From Bacillota bacterium (GTDB taxonomy: Bacteria > Bacillota > Clostridia > Lachnospirales > Lachnospiraceae): a stretch of 33,249 nucleotides of DNA. This document shows positions 6,196-14,647 of the stretch, one piece after another. Numbering within the stretch: the stretch's first letter is position 1; each line of letters begins with the position of its first letter. The position numbers were made by a program, and so were the translations under genes. The stretch spans positions 1-33,249 of the forward strand of contig JAUNDN010000014.1 of the NCBI GenBank assembly GCA_030526045.1. Reading direction: 5' to 3'. The notes under the pieces were generated by a model. It was given only the letters and a program-made list of their open reading frames with translations. It made no database searches and was not told the origin of the DNA.

Positions 6196-7734
6196 ATGAC
6201 CAAGTACAGAGAAATCATTCGCCTTACCGGCCTGGGATTCTCACAACGCGATATCATGGCCAGCTGTGGTGTCGCACAGAAAACTGTCGTCAAGGTTCAG
6301 AAACGTGCCAGAGAATTAAAACTTTCATGGCCTCTTGATGAAGCAATGACTGACACGGAGCTGCAAAGGCTCATGTTCTCCAAAGAGAACAAAGTATCAC
6401 CTAACAAGCGTATGCCTGACTACGCTTACATCCACAAGGAGCTGCTCCGCAATGGAGTCAGCAAAAAGCTTCTGTGGACAGAATACATGGAGGACTGCCG
6501 TGCCAACGGCGACGAACCGCTCATGTATTCCCAGTTCTGCTATCACATCCAGCAGGATGAGCAGAAACGACGTGCTACCATGCATATCAATCGCAAACCC
6601 GGCGAACAGGTTGAAGTAGACTGGGCAGGGGACCCTGCAGCAATCATTGACCCGGATACCGGAGAAATCATTAAAGCCTATATATTTGTCGGCGTGATGA
6701 CCTACAGTCAGTATGCATATGTGGAGGCATGTCTGGATATGAAGCAGAAATCATGGATTAATGCCCATGTCCATATGTACGAATATTTTGGCGGTGTTGC
6801 CAGGATACTCGTACCGGATAACTGCAAGACTGCAGTTGTTCATAATGGTGGATTTAAGGACCAGCAAATCAATGAAACCTATCAGGAAATGGCTGAACAC
6901 TATGGCACCGCTATTATTCCGGCGCGTGTCAGGGCTCCCAAGGACAAGCCGAATGCTGAAGGAACGGTAGGAAACATATCTACCTGGATTACAGCAGCAC
7001 TTCGGGATGAACAGTTCTTCTCCCTTGCCGAATTAAACCGGGCAATCAGAGATAAGCTGGAACTGTTCAACCAAAGGCTCTTTCAGAAGAAAGAGGGTAG
7101 TCGGCGAAGCTTATTTCTTGGGGAAGAAAAACCATTGCTGGCACCATTACCTGCTACCCGTTTTGAACTGAGTGACTGGAAAACAGCCACCGTCCAGTTC
7201 AATTATCACATATCTGTGGACGGAATGCTATACTCAGTTCCTTATGAATACATCAAAAAGAAAGTTGATGTAAAGGTAACAGATACCACTATTGAAATTT
7301 TCTACAACCATAACCGCATTGCTTCCCACCGCCGTCTGAAAGGACGTACCGGGCAGTACAGCACCATTACCGAGCATATGCCGGAAGACCATCAGAAATA
7401 TCTGGAATGGAACGGTGACCGCTTCCGTAAGTGGGCTGAGCGGATTGGTATAAATACGTACACTGTAGTCAATGCGATATTGACCTCCAAAGGTGTGGAA
7501 CAACAAACTTACCGGAGCTGTATGGGGCTTCTAAAGCTTGCAGAGAAATACTCAGATGCATTGCTGGAAGCTGCCTGTAAAAGGGCATTATCCTATACAG
7601 CATCGCCGAGTTACAAGAGTATAAAAAACATCCTTGTAACCAGTTCTGAAAAACTGATATCGGGAACACCCGATACCAAGGCAACACCAAAAGCACACGG
7701 CATCACAAGAGGTGCCGATTACTATCGGAGGTAA
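6196..7734 (+). CDS. istA: IS21-family transposase IstA
   Basis: The 512-residue protein has an N-terminal helix-turn-helix (about residues 5-45, GFSQRDIMASCGVAQKTVVKV), a second DNA-binding region and an RNase H-fold integrase core. The DDE residues are visible: Asp142 in EVDWAGD, Asp208 in LVPDNCK and Glu255 in PNAEGTVG. A beta-barrel-like C-terminal segment (VDGMLYSVPYEYI, about residue 345) follows. It catalyses cut-and-paste transposition with the ATPase IstB. The start is ATG at 6196, 9 bases past AAGGAG. The gene is full length with no frameshift, and istB begins 6 bases after its stop, so the two are co-translated. Confidence 0.95.
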   Translation: MTKYREIIRLTGLGFSQRDIMASCGVAQKTVVKVQKRARELKLSWPLDEAMTDTELQRLMFSKENKVSPNKRMPDYAYIHKELLRNGVSKKLLWTEYMEDCRANGDEPLMYSQFCYHIQQDEQKRRATMHINRKPGEQVEVDWAGDPAAIIDPDTGEIIKAYIFVGVMTYSQYAYVEACLDMKQKSWINAHVHMYEYFGGVARILVPDNCKTAVVHNGGFKDQQINETYQEMAEHYGTAIIPARVRAPKDKPNAEGTVGNISTWITAALRDEQFFSLAELNRAIRDKLELFNQRLFQKKEGSRRSLFLGEEKPLLAPLPATRFELSDWKTATVQFNYHISVDGMLYSVPYEYIKKKVDVKVTDTTIEIFYNHNRIASHRRLKGRTGQYSTITEHMPEDHQKYLEWNGDRFRKWAERIGINTYTVVNAILTSKGVEQQTYRSCMGLLKLAEKYSDALLEAACKRALSYTASPSYKSIKNILVTSSEKLISGTPDTKATPKAHGITRGADYYRR

Positions 7735-7740
7735 ATACAT

Positions 7741-8517
7741 ATGACAAATCAGAGTACAATTGATAAATTAATTGAAATGCGTCTTACTGCTATGGCAGAT
7801 GCATTTCGCAACCAGCTGGATGATCCAAAGCTTAAGGATATTCCTTTTGAGGATCAGTTCGGTATGCTGGTAGATATCGAATACAGCAGCCGTAAAAACA
7901 ATCGTCTCAAGAGGCTGATAAAGAGTGCCGGATTCGATCAGCCGGAAGCCAATATCATGGATATCAACTACACTTCCGGGCGCAAGCTGAACAAGGAACT
8001 GATTCACAGACTTGCTACTTGCGAATATATATCTGAACACCGGAATCTCTTTATTACCGGTGCTACAGGCTGTGGCAAGACTTACATGGCCTGTGCTTTT
8101 GGCATGGAGGCTTGTAAGCAGTATTACAATACCAGGTATGTCCGCCTTCCTGATCTGCTTATTGACTTAGAGATAGCACGGACAGATGGCAACTACAAAA
8201 AAGTTATGGCTAAGTATGCCAATCCTTTTGTCCTGATTCTGGATGAATGGCTTCTATTGAAACCAACGGATTCAGAACAAAGGGATATCTTCGAACTGCT
8301 CCACCGGAGACGCAAGAAATCTTCAACAATTTTCTGCTCTCAGTATGAATTCGAGGAGTGGTATGACCAACTGGGTGGTGATGACAGTCCTCTGGCAGAT
8401 GCAATCATTGACCGCATTGCCCATGATAATTATCGCATCAACATCACAAGCATAGATGCCGAGCATGACATCTCAATGCGTGAGGTCTATGGATTAGACA
8501 AAACATTACGCGAGTAA
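7741..8517 (+). CDS. istB: IS21-family helper ATPase IstB
   Basis: The 258-residue AAA+ ATPase is related to DnaC. Walker A is GATGCGKT at residues 107-114 and Walker B is VLILDEW ending near residue 170 (Asp168, Glu169). The N-terminal IS21-specific region (residues 1-75) is intact, and the C-terminal sensor region includes LADAIIDRIAHDNYRI. IstB assembles on target DNA and activates IstA. The ATG lies 5-10 bases after the GGAGG at the istA end. The complete pair suggests this copy could be active, depending on its right end. Confidence 0.95.
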   Translation: MTNQSTIDKLIEMRLTAMADAFRNQLDDPKLKDIPFEDQFGMLVDIEYSSRKNNRLKRLIKSAGFDQPEANIMDINYTSGRKLNKELIHRLATCEYISEHRNLFITGATGCGKTYMACAFGMEACKQYYNTRYVRLPDLLIDLEIARTDGNYKKVMAKYANPFVLILDEWLLLKPTDSEQRDIFELLHRRRKKSSTIFCSQYEFEEWYDQLGGDDSPLADAIIDRIAHDNYRINITSIDAEHDISMREVYGLDKTLRE

Positions 8518-8620
8518 ACCGCCGCAACGTAACGGCATCGTAATATTCGGTTGATTAGAACTGATTAGAATGCTGATGTTGATAAACAAAATAATAAAAA
8601 ATTTAAAACATGACATACAG

Positions 8621-8660
8621 TTGACGTGGTTTATATAGTATTATAAGAATTATTAAGGGG
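8621..8660 (+). promoter_or_regulatory. Probable promoter and ribosome binding site of the WYL regulator
   Basis: TTGACG (8621-8626) is a good -35; possible -10 elements are TATAGT (8634-8639, short spacing) or TATAAG (8642-8647, 15-base spacing). TTATATAGTATTATAA (8631-8646) has 5-bp symmetric arms and could be an operator. AAGGGG (8655-8660) is 6 bases before the ATG. Confidence 0.35.
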
Positions 8661-8666
8661 AAAATC

Positions 8667-9602
8667 ATGAAAATAGACAGGCAGATTGGCATTTTATCAA
8701 TGCTGTTACAAAGGGAAACGGTTACTGCACCTTATTTGGCGAAAAAGTTTGAGGTTTCCCGGCGAACCATAAACAGGGATATCGAAGATTTGTGCAAGGC
8801 GGGAATTCCGATTGTAACAAAACAGGGAGTAAGTGGCGGTATCTCCATTATGGAGAACTATAAATTGGATAAGACACTATTTACACAGGCAGAAATGCAG
8901 GATATTCTAGCAGGACTGCGCAGTCTGGATAGCGTGAATGGAACAAATCGTTATGGACAATTGATGGAAAAGCTGTCAGTTGGTTCATCTGATTTTATGG
9001 TGGGTAACCAGTCGGTATTGATTGATTTATCTTCTTGGTATAAGGATTCGCTTGCACCTAAAATCGAATTGATACGCACATCTATTGACAAATGCAGAAA
9101 ACTGGAATTCATTTATTATTCGCCTAAAGGAGAGTCTGTTCGTTGCATTGAGCCATATTATCTGATTTTTCGGTGGTCAAGTTGGTATGTATGGGGTTGG
9201 TGTGTAAAACGCAGAGATTTTCGATTATTCAAATTGAACCGAATGGACCGAGTGAAAATATCGGAGCAGGAGTTTTCCCGAAGGCAGGTTCCAATGCCGG
9301 ATTTAAGTGATGAGAGAATATTTCCCGGTGGAATAAAGGTCAAGGCATTATTTGAGCAGGACTGTAAATGGAGATTGGTAGAGGAATTTGGAACGGAAAG
9401 TTTTAAAGTGCAGCAGGATGGAAAACTTCTATTTCAAGCAGATTACACAGATAAGGAGAACCTGATCACCTGGCTTTTGTCTTTCAGGGAAAAGGTAGAA
9501 TTACTGGAACCAGAAGAAATACGGGAGGAGATTAAGGTCAGCATCGAATGTATGAAAAAGAAATATGAAGGAGAACTGATATATGAGGTACACATGGATT
9601 GA
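8667..9602 (+). CDS. YafY/DeoR-like transcriptional regulator with WYL domain
   Basis: The 311-residue protein has an N-terminal winged helix (residues 5-60; FEVSRRTINRDIEDL is the recognition region) and a WYL domain (about 137-205, with SSWYVWGWCVKRRDFRLFKLNR), then a WCX-type C-terminal extension (about 225-305). WYL domains sense ligands, in some cases nucleotides or nucleic acids; the ligand here is unknown. The 3' end overlaps the next gene by 20 bases, so it is co-transcribed with the MmcQ/YjbR and GyrI-like genes, a combination common in Clostridia and probably an autoregulated small-molecule-response operon. It is the first chromosomal gene after the mobile region. Confidence 0.88.
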   Translation: MKIDRQIGILSMLLQRETVTAPYLAKKFEVSRRTINRDIEDLCKAGIPIVTKQGVSGGISIMENYKLDKTLFTQAEMQDILAGLRSLDSVNGTNRYGQLMEKLSVGSSDFMVGNQSVLIDLSSWYKDSLAPKIELIRTSIDKCRKLEFIYYSPKGESVRCIEPYYLIFRWSSWYVWGWCVKRRDFRLFKLNRMDRVKISEQEFSRRQVPMPDLSDERIFPGGIKVKALFEQDCKWRLVEEFGTESFKVQQDGKLLFQADYTDKENLITWLLSFREKVELLEPEEIREEIKVSIECMKKKYEGELIYEVHMD

Positions 9603-9951
9603 CGAATATTTACTTAGTAAGGCAGGAGTGACAAAAGATATCCAAAAGGATTGGAATTGGATTCGCTACCAAATAGGTGGGAAAATGTTTGCAGCAGTCT
9701 GTTTGGGTGAGGATGATGAGCCATATTATATTACACTGAAGCTTGAACCATCAGAAGGCGATTTCCTGCGGCAACAGTACGAGGATATCATTCCCGGATA
9801 CTATATGAATAAAATCCATTGGAATTCAATAAAGCCGGATGGTGAAGTGCCTGATGATTTGTTGAAGGACTTACTGGATAAATCGTATCAGCTTGTGCTT
9901 GAAGGATTTAGTAAAAAGAAACAGCGGGAAATATGCGCAAGGAGCGTATAA
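9583..9951 (+). CDS. MmcQ/YjbR family protein
   Basis: The 122-residue protein matches the MmcQ/YjbR fold (CyaY-like DNA-binding superfamily): an N-terminal helix region, KDWNWIRYQIGGKMFAAVCLGEDDEPYYITLKLEP with the typical strand pattern, then GYYMNKIHWNSIKPDG and LLDKSYQLVLEGFSKK at the C-terminus. The family is about 110-125 residues and its biological role is unclear. The ATG at 9583 lies inside the end of the WYL regulator gene, 9 bases after AAGGAG, indicating coupling. Confidence 0.85.
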   Translation: MRYTWIDEYLLSKAGVTKDIQKDWNWIRYQIGGKMFAAVCLGEDDEPYYITLKLEPSEGDFLRQQYEDIIPGYYMNKIHWNSIKPDGEVPDDLLKDLLDKSYQLVLEGFSKKKQREICARSV

Positions 9952-9975
9952 AAATTTAAAGAAAGGATGAAAAAG

Positions 9976-10608
9976 ATGGCATTTGATTTTAAAAAAGAGT
10001 ACAAGGAATTTTATATGCCGAAGAATAAACCGGAAATTGTAAAAATTCCTCCTATGAATTATGTAGCAGTTCGAGGAAAGGGAAATCCTAATGTAGAGGG
10101 AGGGGATTATCAGCAGGCAATAAGCATTTTATATGCAGTTGCTTATACATTGAAAATGAGCTATAAGACAGATTACAAAATTGAAGGATTTTTTGATTAT
10201 GTAGTACCGCCGTTGGAAGGCTTCTGGTGGCAGGATAATATCAAAGGGATTGATTACAGCAGTAAAGATACCTTTAATTGGATTTCTGTTATTCGTTTGC
10301 CTGATTTTATAAGTGAAAAAGATTTTGCTTGGTCGGTACAAACGGCAACTGATAAGAAAAAGATAGATTGTTCACCGGCAGAGTTTTTAACGGTTGATGA
10401 GGGACTTTGTGTCCAGATTATGCATCTGGGTTCGTTTGATTCGGAACCCGCAACAGTAGCTATGATGGACGATTATCTGAAGGAGCAGGGCTATGAGAAT
10501 GATATAAATGAACAGCGTATGCACCATGAAATTTATATGACGGATGCAAGAAGGGTTGCTCCTGAAAAATGGAAAACTGTTATCAGGCATCCAATCAAGA
10601 AAGCATAA
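9976..10608 (+). CDS. GyrI-like small-molecule-binding domain protein
   Basis: The 210-residue protein is one GyrI-like/effector-binding domain, starting MAFDFKKEYKEFYMPKNKP with the landmarks MNYVAVRGKGNPN, GFFDYVVPPLEGFWW, ISVIRLPDF, and HEIYMTDARRVAPEKWKTVIRHP at the C-terminus. Stand-alone members are thought to bind or sometimes hydrolyse hydrophobic small molecules. The start at 9976 is preferred over 9967 because AAAGG lies directly against 9967 but at good spacing from 9976. It is 24 bases after the MmcQ/YjbR gene and is probably controlled by the WYL regulator. The chemical it binds cannot be told from the sequence. Confidence 0.85.
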   Translation: MAFDFKKEYKEFYMPKNKPEIVKIPPMNYVAVRGKGNPNVEGGDYQQAISILYAVAYTLKMSYKTDYKIEGFFDYVVPPLEGFWWQDNIKGIDYSSKDTFNWISVIRLPDFISEKDFAWSVQTATDKKKIDCSPAEFLTVDEGLCVQIMHLGSFDSEPATVAMMDDYLKEQGYENDINEQRMHHEIYMTDARRVAPEKWKTVIRHPIKKA

Positions 10609-10707
10609 GAGTAAAAAGAATATATTTATCAGCAGAATCTTTTAAAAAAAATTATTGACTCTGCATTTACCTCTTCTTTTGCAAATTATTGTGGGAATTA
10701 TACTCTG

Positions 10708-10780
10708 GATATGGTACAATAAATATAGCTGAAATATTCAGCAGAGGGTAAAAACTATGTAATGGCTAAAGGAGGAAGGT
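10708..10780 (+). promoter_or_regulatory. fucO promoter with palindromic operator candidate
   Basis: An extended -10 TGGTACAAT (10712-10720) is followed 7 bases later by GCTGAAATATTCAGC (10728-10742), a perfect dyad with 6-bp arms and 3-base centre placed at the expected transcription start. The position suits a repressor. AAAGGAGG precedes the ATG at 10782. The regulator is not identifiable here. Confidence 0.5.
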
Positions 10781-10781
10781 T

Positions 10782-11930
10782 ATGGCAAACAGATTTGTGC
10801 TAAATGAAACATCTTATCATGGGGCTGGAGCAATTAATGACATTGCAACAGAGGCAAAAGGAAGAAATTTTGGAAAGGCATTTGTATGTTCTGATCCCGA
10901 CTTGGTGAAATTTGGGGTAACAGGTAAAGTGTTAAAGGTCTTGGACGATGCCGGGCTTACATACGAATTATATTCCAATATCAAGCCAAATCCCACGATT
11001 GAGAATGTGCAGACTGGTGTAGAGGCTTACAAGAAGTCCGGTGCAAATTATATTATTGCGATCGGTGGTGGTTCTTCCATGGACACAGCCAAAGCAATTG
11101 GTATTATTATCAACAATCCTGATTTCGCAGATGTGGTAAGCTTGGAGGGCGTGGCTCCTACCAAAAACAAATGTGTGCCGATTTTTGCCGTACCGACTAC
11201 AGCCGGAACTGCAGCAGAAGTTACGATTAACTATGTTATTACCGATGCAGAGAAAAACCGTAAAATGGTCTGTGTGGATCCGAAAGATATTCCGGTAGTT
11301 GCCTTTGTGGATCCGGATATGATGTCTTCTATGCCCAAAGGATTGACGGCGGCAACCGGTATGGATGCGCTGACACATGCGATTGAGGGATATATTACCG
11401 CAGGAGCGTGGGAGCTATCTGACATGTTCCATTTAAAAGCAATTGAAATCATCTCTCGTTCATTAAGAGGTGCGGTAGCTAATACCCCGGAAGGTAGAGC
11501 CGATATGGCTTTGGGACAGTATGTAGCCGGCATGGGATTCTCCAACGTAGGGTTAGGAATTGTTCACTCTATGGCTCATCCCTTAGGTGCACTTTACGAT
11601 ACACCTCATGGTGTGGCAAATGCAATTATTCTTCCGACGGTAATGGAATATAACGCAGAGGCAACGGGAGAAAAGTATCGTGAAATTGCAAGAGCAATGG
11701 GTGTTGCAGGTGTTGATTCCATGTCTCAGGAGGAATATCGCAAGGCTGCTATTGATGCCGTAAAACAGCTTTCTACTGATGTAGGTATTCCGACAGATTT
11801 AAAGGAAATCGTTAAGAGAGAAGATATTCCGTTCCTGGCACAGTCTGCATATGATGATGCATGCAGACCGGGTAATCCAAAGGAAACCAGTGTGGAAGAT
11901 ATTACAAAACTTTATGAATCCTTAATTTAA
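10782..11930 (+). CDS. fucO: Lactaldehyde reductase / iron-containing alcohol dehydrogenase
   Basis: The 382-residue protein is co-linear with E. coli FucO over its whole length (MANR start, GGGSSMDTAKAIG nucleotide-binding loop at residues 95-107, TTAGTAAEVTINYVITD, GMDALTHAIEGYIT). The iron ligands expected in the family are present: Asp195, His199, His262 and His276. FucO reduces L-lactaldehyde to 1,2-propanediol with NADH, disposing of the lactaldehyde from fucose or rhamnose breakdown. No fucose or rhamnose genes are in the window and the gene stands alone between its own promoter and terminator, so a more general fermentative alcohol/aldehyde role is possible. Substrate range is inferred. 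Confidence 0.88.
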   Translation: MANRFVLNETSYHGAGAINDIATEAKGRNFGKAFVCSDPDLVKFGVTGKVLKVLDDAGLTYELYSNIKPNPTIENVQTGVEAYKKSGANYIIAIGGGSSMDTAKAIGIIINNPDFADVVSLEGVAPTKNKCVPIFAVPTTAGTAAEVTINYVITDAEKNRKMVCVDPKDIPVVAFVDPDMMSSMPKGLTAATGMDALTHAIEGYITAGAWELSDMFHLKAIEIISRSLRGAVANTPEGRADMALGQYVAGMGFSNVGLGIVHSMAHPLGALYDTPHGVANAIILPTVMEYNAEATGEKYREIARAMGVAGVDSMSQEEYRKAAIDAVKQLSTDVGIPTDLKEIVKREDIPFLAQSAYDDACRPGNPKETSVEDITKLYESLI

Positions 11931-11942
11931 AAGTATCTATCA

Positions 11943-11992
11943 GAGGCCATAAGATGGGGGCAAGTATTCCTCATCTTATGGTCTCCTTTTTA
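11943..11992 (+). terminator. Strong rho-independent terminator after fucO
   Basis: GAGGCCATAAGATG (11943-11956) pairs with CATCTTATGGTCTC (11972-11985), 14 bp with one G-T pair, extended inward by G-C pairs, then CTTTTTAT. It is only 13 bases after the fucO stop. Confidence 0.92.
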
Positions 11993-12294
11993 TCTCATAG
12001 TAGCCAAAGGACATAAGAGGTTTCACATATTTCACAACAAATTTGGTGTTTTATGAGAATAGTTTTGATAGTACTTACATTTTTTAGGAACGCATGCATA
12101 TTCCTTTATCAGACGGATTGATGATAGAATTTATGCAGGAGACATACCATTAACAACCATGTAAACCGCCGGTTGACATTACTCATATAAATAGCGTTTC
12201 TGATGTGGTGTTTTTTTCCTATCGGTTATGTAATGATTAATATTATGAAGGTTGTTGCTTCATCAACATATATGATTAGCAGAAGGAGAACTGT
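11993..12294 (+). other. Intergenic region with no gene
   Basis: About 300 bases without a supported reading frame. It contains AACCGCCGGTT (12164-12174, perfect dyad) overlapping a TTGACA (12173-12178) that lacks a -10 at usable distance, and ATGAAG/CTTCAT arms near 12245-12265. AAGGAG lies 7 bases before the XRE start at 12295. I see no riboswitch or RNA gene that I can name. Confidence 0.4.
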
Positions 12295-13032
12295 ATGAGC
12301 TTAGGAAAAAACATTCAATATTTGAGAAAACAAAAGAAGATTACACAAGAACAGCTGGCAGAGATTATGTCTGTTTCCCGGCAGACAATATCCCGCTGGG
12401 AAGCAGATGAAATCATTCCGGAATTGAATAAGCTGGTAGTTTTAAGCGATGTGTTCGCTTGTAAACTGGACGCTTTGGTTAAGGAAGATATGATAGCCTG
12501 TGACGAGATTTATTCGGAGGTTACAATAAAAACAGTAAAAGCGTTTCGGATGGCAAGATATGTTATGGTTACGCCGAAGCCGGAGGATGATGTAAATGCA
12601 TACATGGATAATTGGGCGCGGCAATCAGGTTTGTTGCAGCTTAAGCCGGATGCAATGAGAATCGGTTGGGATTTCCCATATGTTTCACCCGAGTTGCAAA
12701 ACAGATTTGGTCTTCGTGGATATGTAGCAGCTTATGTTTTACCGGAGGGATTTGAAACGTGCTACCCCGGGGTGGAATTTGCCAATCAGGAAAAGGCTGA
12801 TTATGCAGTAATTACCATACATGATCCTTTTGTGGCAGCCTTTGAACGAATCCCCAATGCTTACAAAAAGATCATGGAGTTTTTGCAGGCAAATGGATTC
12901 CGTGAAAAGCCGAAGGATGACGTATTATCTTGTTTTGAGTATGTGTACGAAAAAAACGGACTTACCTGTATGGATGTATATGTTCACGTGGATAGCGTTT
13001 CAAAAACTGATAGCTTTACGGATTTCTCGTAG
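12295..13032 (+). CDS. XRE-family regulator with C-terminal effector-binding (GyrI-like) domain
   Basis: The 245-residue protein has an XRE helix-turn-helix at residues 5-61 (LRKQKKITQEQLAEIMSVSR then QTISRWEADEIIPELNKL), followed by an about 165-residue region resembling the AraC/GyrI effector-binding fold (VKAFRMARYVMVTPKPEDDV, GYVAAYVLPEGFE, CMDVYVHV at the end). It probably binds DNA in response to a small molecule, by analogy with fused members of the superfamily. It is transcribed alone and meets the deacetylase gene tail to tail. It is the second effector-binding-fold protein within 3 kb, but no co-regulation can be shown. Confidence 0.8.
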   Translation: MSLGKNIQYLRKQKKITQEQLAEIMSVSRQTISRWEADEIIPELNKLVVLSDVFACKLDALVKEDMIACDEIYSEVTIKTVKAFRMARYVMVTPKPEDDVNAYMDNWARQSGLLQLKPDAMRIGWDFPYVSPELQNRFGLRGYVAAYVLPEGFETCYPGVEFANQEKADYAVITIHDPFVAAFERIPNAYKKIMEFLQANGFREKPKDDVLSCFEYVYEKNGLTCMDVYVHVDSVSKTDSFTDFS

Positions 13033-13055
13033 CACTGGCTAAGACACCAAAAGGC

Positions 13056-13114
13056 AATCTACATGGGCGTTTCAGTTCTGAGCTCATTTACACCCATGTA
13101 GATTACATTTTTTT
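13056..13114 (+). terminator. Terminator of the XRE gene, inside the end of the convergent deacetylase gene
   Basis: AATCTACATGGG (13056-13067) and CCCATGTAGATT (13093-13104) form a perfect 12-bp stem around a 25-base loop, followed by ACATTTTTTT on the plus strand. The 3' arm and loop are coding sequence for the last residues of the deacetylase on the minus strand, whose stop is at 13059-13061. Confidence 0.8.
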
Positions 13115-13700
13115 GGGGCTTTATGTCGCTCTTTTGAAAGAGATCTCTGACGGTAACAAATTCGTATCCCTGCTTCTTCAGCTCCGGTATAATTGTCTTA
13201 ATGGCCTCAACGGTGTTGGTATTATCCGTCATATCGTGGAGTAGGATAATGAAACCGGGGTTTGCATCATGAAGCACTCTGTCAATTCTCTCCTGTACCG
13301 TGACGGAAGGCAACCAGTCCTCGCATCCATATCCGCAGATAAAGCCTAAATCGATGAGATCATACATTTTCTGGTCATAATCAATAAAGGGTGGTCTGAA
13401 GAACTCAGGTTTCTCCCCGGTAATCTCTTCAATGAGGTCAGTGGTATATTGAATTTCCTCAACGATTTCCTGTCTGCTCTGTTTCGGCATAGACTGGTGG
13501 GTTTTGGAGTGATTTTCGATAGAGCAACCCATATCGTGAGCGCGTTTCACCAAATACCTGGTTTCATCGGTAATTTGCTGACCAATGAGGAAAAAGCTTG
13601 CCACCACCCCATTCTCCTGTAAAACATCCAGAACCTGATCTGTGATTCCGATAGTCGGGCCATCATCAAAGGTTAATGCAACTAATTTTTGATCGGACAT
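13059..13700 (-). CDS. Polysaccharide deacetylase (NodB-like), no signal peptide
   Basis: The 213-residue carbohydrate esterase family 4 protein shows TFDDGP at residues 10-15 (catalytic Asp12, metal Asp13), the metal-binding HSKTH (His64, His68), FRPPF near residue 102 and a C-terminal LLHDM motif. The family removes acetyl groups from peptidoglycan, chitin-like or other N-acetylated sugars. Unlike most cell-wall deacetylases it starts almost directly with the catalytic motif and has no signal peptide or membrane anchor, so the product looks cytoplasmic and the substrate is uncertain. The ATG at 13700 is preferred over 13706 because GAGGGG is 6 bases from it and abuts the earlier ATG. Confidence 0.88.
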   Translation of the reverse strand: MSDQKLVALTFDDGPTIGITDQVLDVLQENGVVASFFLIGQQITDETRYLVKRAHDMGCSIENHSKTHQSMPKQSRQEIVEEIQYTTDLIEEITGEKPEFFRPPFIDYDQKMYDLIDLGFICGYGCEDWLPSVTVQERIDRVLHDANPGFIILLHDMTDNTNTVEAIKTIIPELKKQGYEFVTVRDLFQKSDIKPQKNVIYMGVNELRTETPM

Positions 13701-13858
13701 ATTCATCCCCTCGCTTCTTTGGTTTTGTTTTCCCCTATTATATACCTGAATGAGATACTTTCCTAGTCTTTTCGATTAACTTGCCTATAGAAAAAGACCC
13801 TAAAATATAGTATGCTTTTACCAGAGCTTTCAAAAGAGAAAAGGGGTCTGGGAATGGT

Positions 13859-14626
13859 ATGGAACCGGAGATAAAATGGCATGGAACCGCTTCGATAGAA
13901 ATGAAAAATCAATCAGGAAGAATTTTGTTTGATCCCTTTGTACCTTTGAGGGGATCTACAGTATCTGTCTCTATAGAAGACTATGAGGGAATCAATGATA
14001 TTTTTATCACCCACGGGCATCTTGATCATATCGTCAGTATTCCGGCACTTTTTCAAAAGAATCCGAACATCAGGATACACTGCACAAAGACTCCATATAA
14101 AACATTGGTGAAGAAGGGAATTCCGGAATCCAATTTGGTTCAAATCACGTTCGGAAGTGAAATGAGCGTCCACAATTTTAAACTGAAGGCTTATCACGGA
14201 AAGCATGCTATCCTTCCGGGACCATCCAAACAGCGTATATCCTATATGCTGAAATCACCTGCAAGAGGGAATCTGCCCTTTATTATTAAGGAAAACTGTT
14301 TGTGCAGAGAAAAGGGTGAAACGGTTTTTTATGAAATAGAGGCAGAAGGAAAGCGGATATCCTTAATGGGAAGCCTGAATTTGCGGGAGGAGATAGATTA
14401 TCCGACAGGAAATGATCTTTTGATCCTTCCTTATAGTGGATGGGAAGATAATTTTCTCCCGGCAGTAAAAATCATAGAACGTTTAAAACCAAAGAGAATT
14501 CTGCTGGATCATTATGATGATACCTTTCCTCCGGTGACGCAGCCGGTAGATCTGTCTTTGATCCTTCAAAAATATGAAGGCAGGATTAAAGCTATGCAAT
14601 TAAATCAGGCAGAGGTTTCATGGTAG
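13859..14626 (+). CDS. Metallo-beta-lactamase-fold hydrolase
   Basis: The 255-residue protein is an MBL-fold hydrolase of the UlaG/L-ascorbate-lactonase-like type: THGHLDH at residues 51-57 supplies His52, His54, Asp56 and His57, a further His lies in AYHGKH, and the C-terminal LLDHYDDTFPP gives another metal-ligand His. It contains a 60-residue insertion around KSPARGNLPFIIKENCLC with a short cysteine cluster. Substrate unknown. The next gene starts 22 bases downstream, so it is probably in an operon with the alpha/beta hydrolase. The ribosome binding site AAGGGG is 12 bases from the ATG, slightly far. Confidence 0.82.
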   Translation: MEPEIKWHGTASIEMKNQSGRILFDPFVPLRGSTVSVSIEDYEGINDIFITHGHLDHIVSIPALFQKNPNIRIHCTKTPYKTLVKKGIPESNLVQITFGSEMSVHNFKLKAYHGKHAILPGPSKQRISYMLKSPARGNLPFIIKENCLCREKGETVFYEIEAEGKRISLMGSLNLREEIDYPTGNDLLILPYSGWEDNFLPAVKIIERLKPKRILLDHYDDTFPPVTQPVDLSLILQKYEGRIKAMQLNQAEVSW

Positions 14627-14647
14627 ACAAGGAGAAGGAAAAGAAAT

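Larger units (their letters stand above)
6002..8588 (+). mobile_element. IS21-family insertion sequence
   Basis: istA and istB are adjacent and intact, which defines the IS21 family. The outer limits are tentative: TGT at 6002 and ACA at 8586-8588 give about 2.59 kb, in the usual range, but the two ends show only scattered similarity. The left end carries 23-bp-period repeats as expected for IstA binding; the right end does not show the same motif. Confidence 0.75.

Noticed and set aside
12164-12178. AACCGCCGGTT dyad overlapping TTGACA as a promoter/operator
   Set aside because: There is no -10 hexamer at 16-18 bases, and no gene starts at the right distance.
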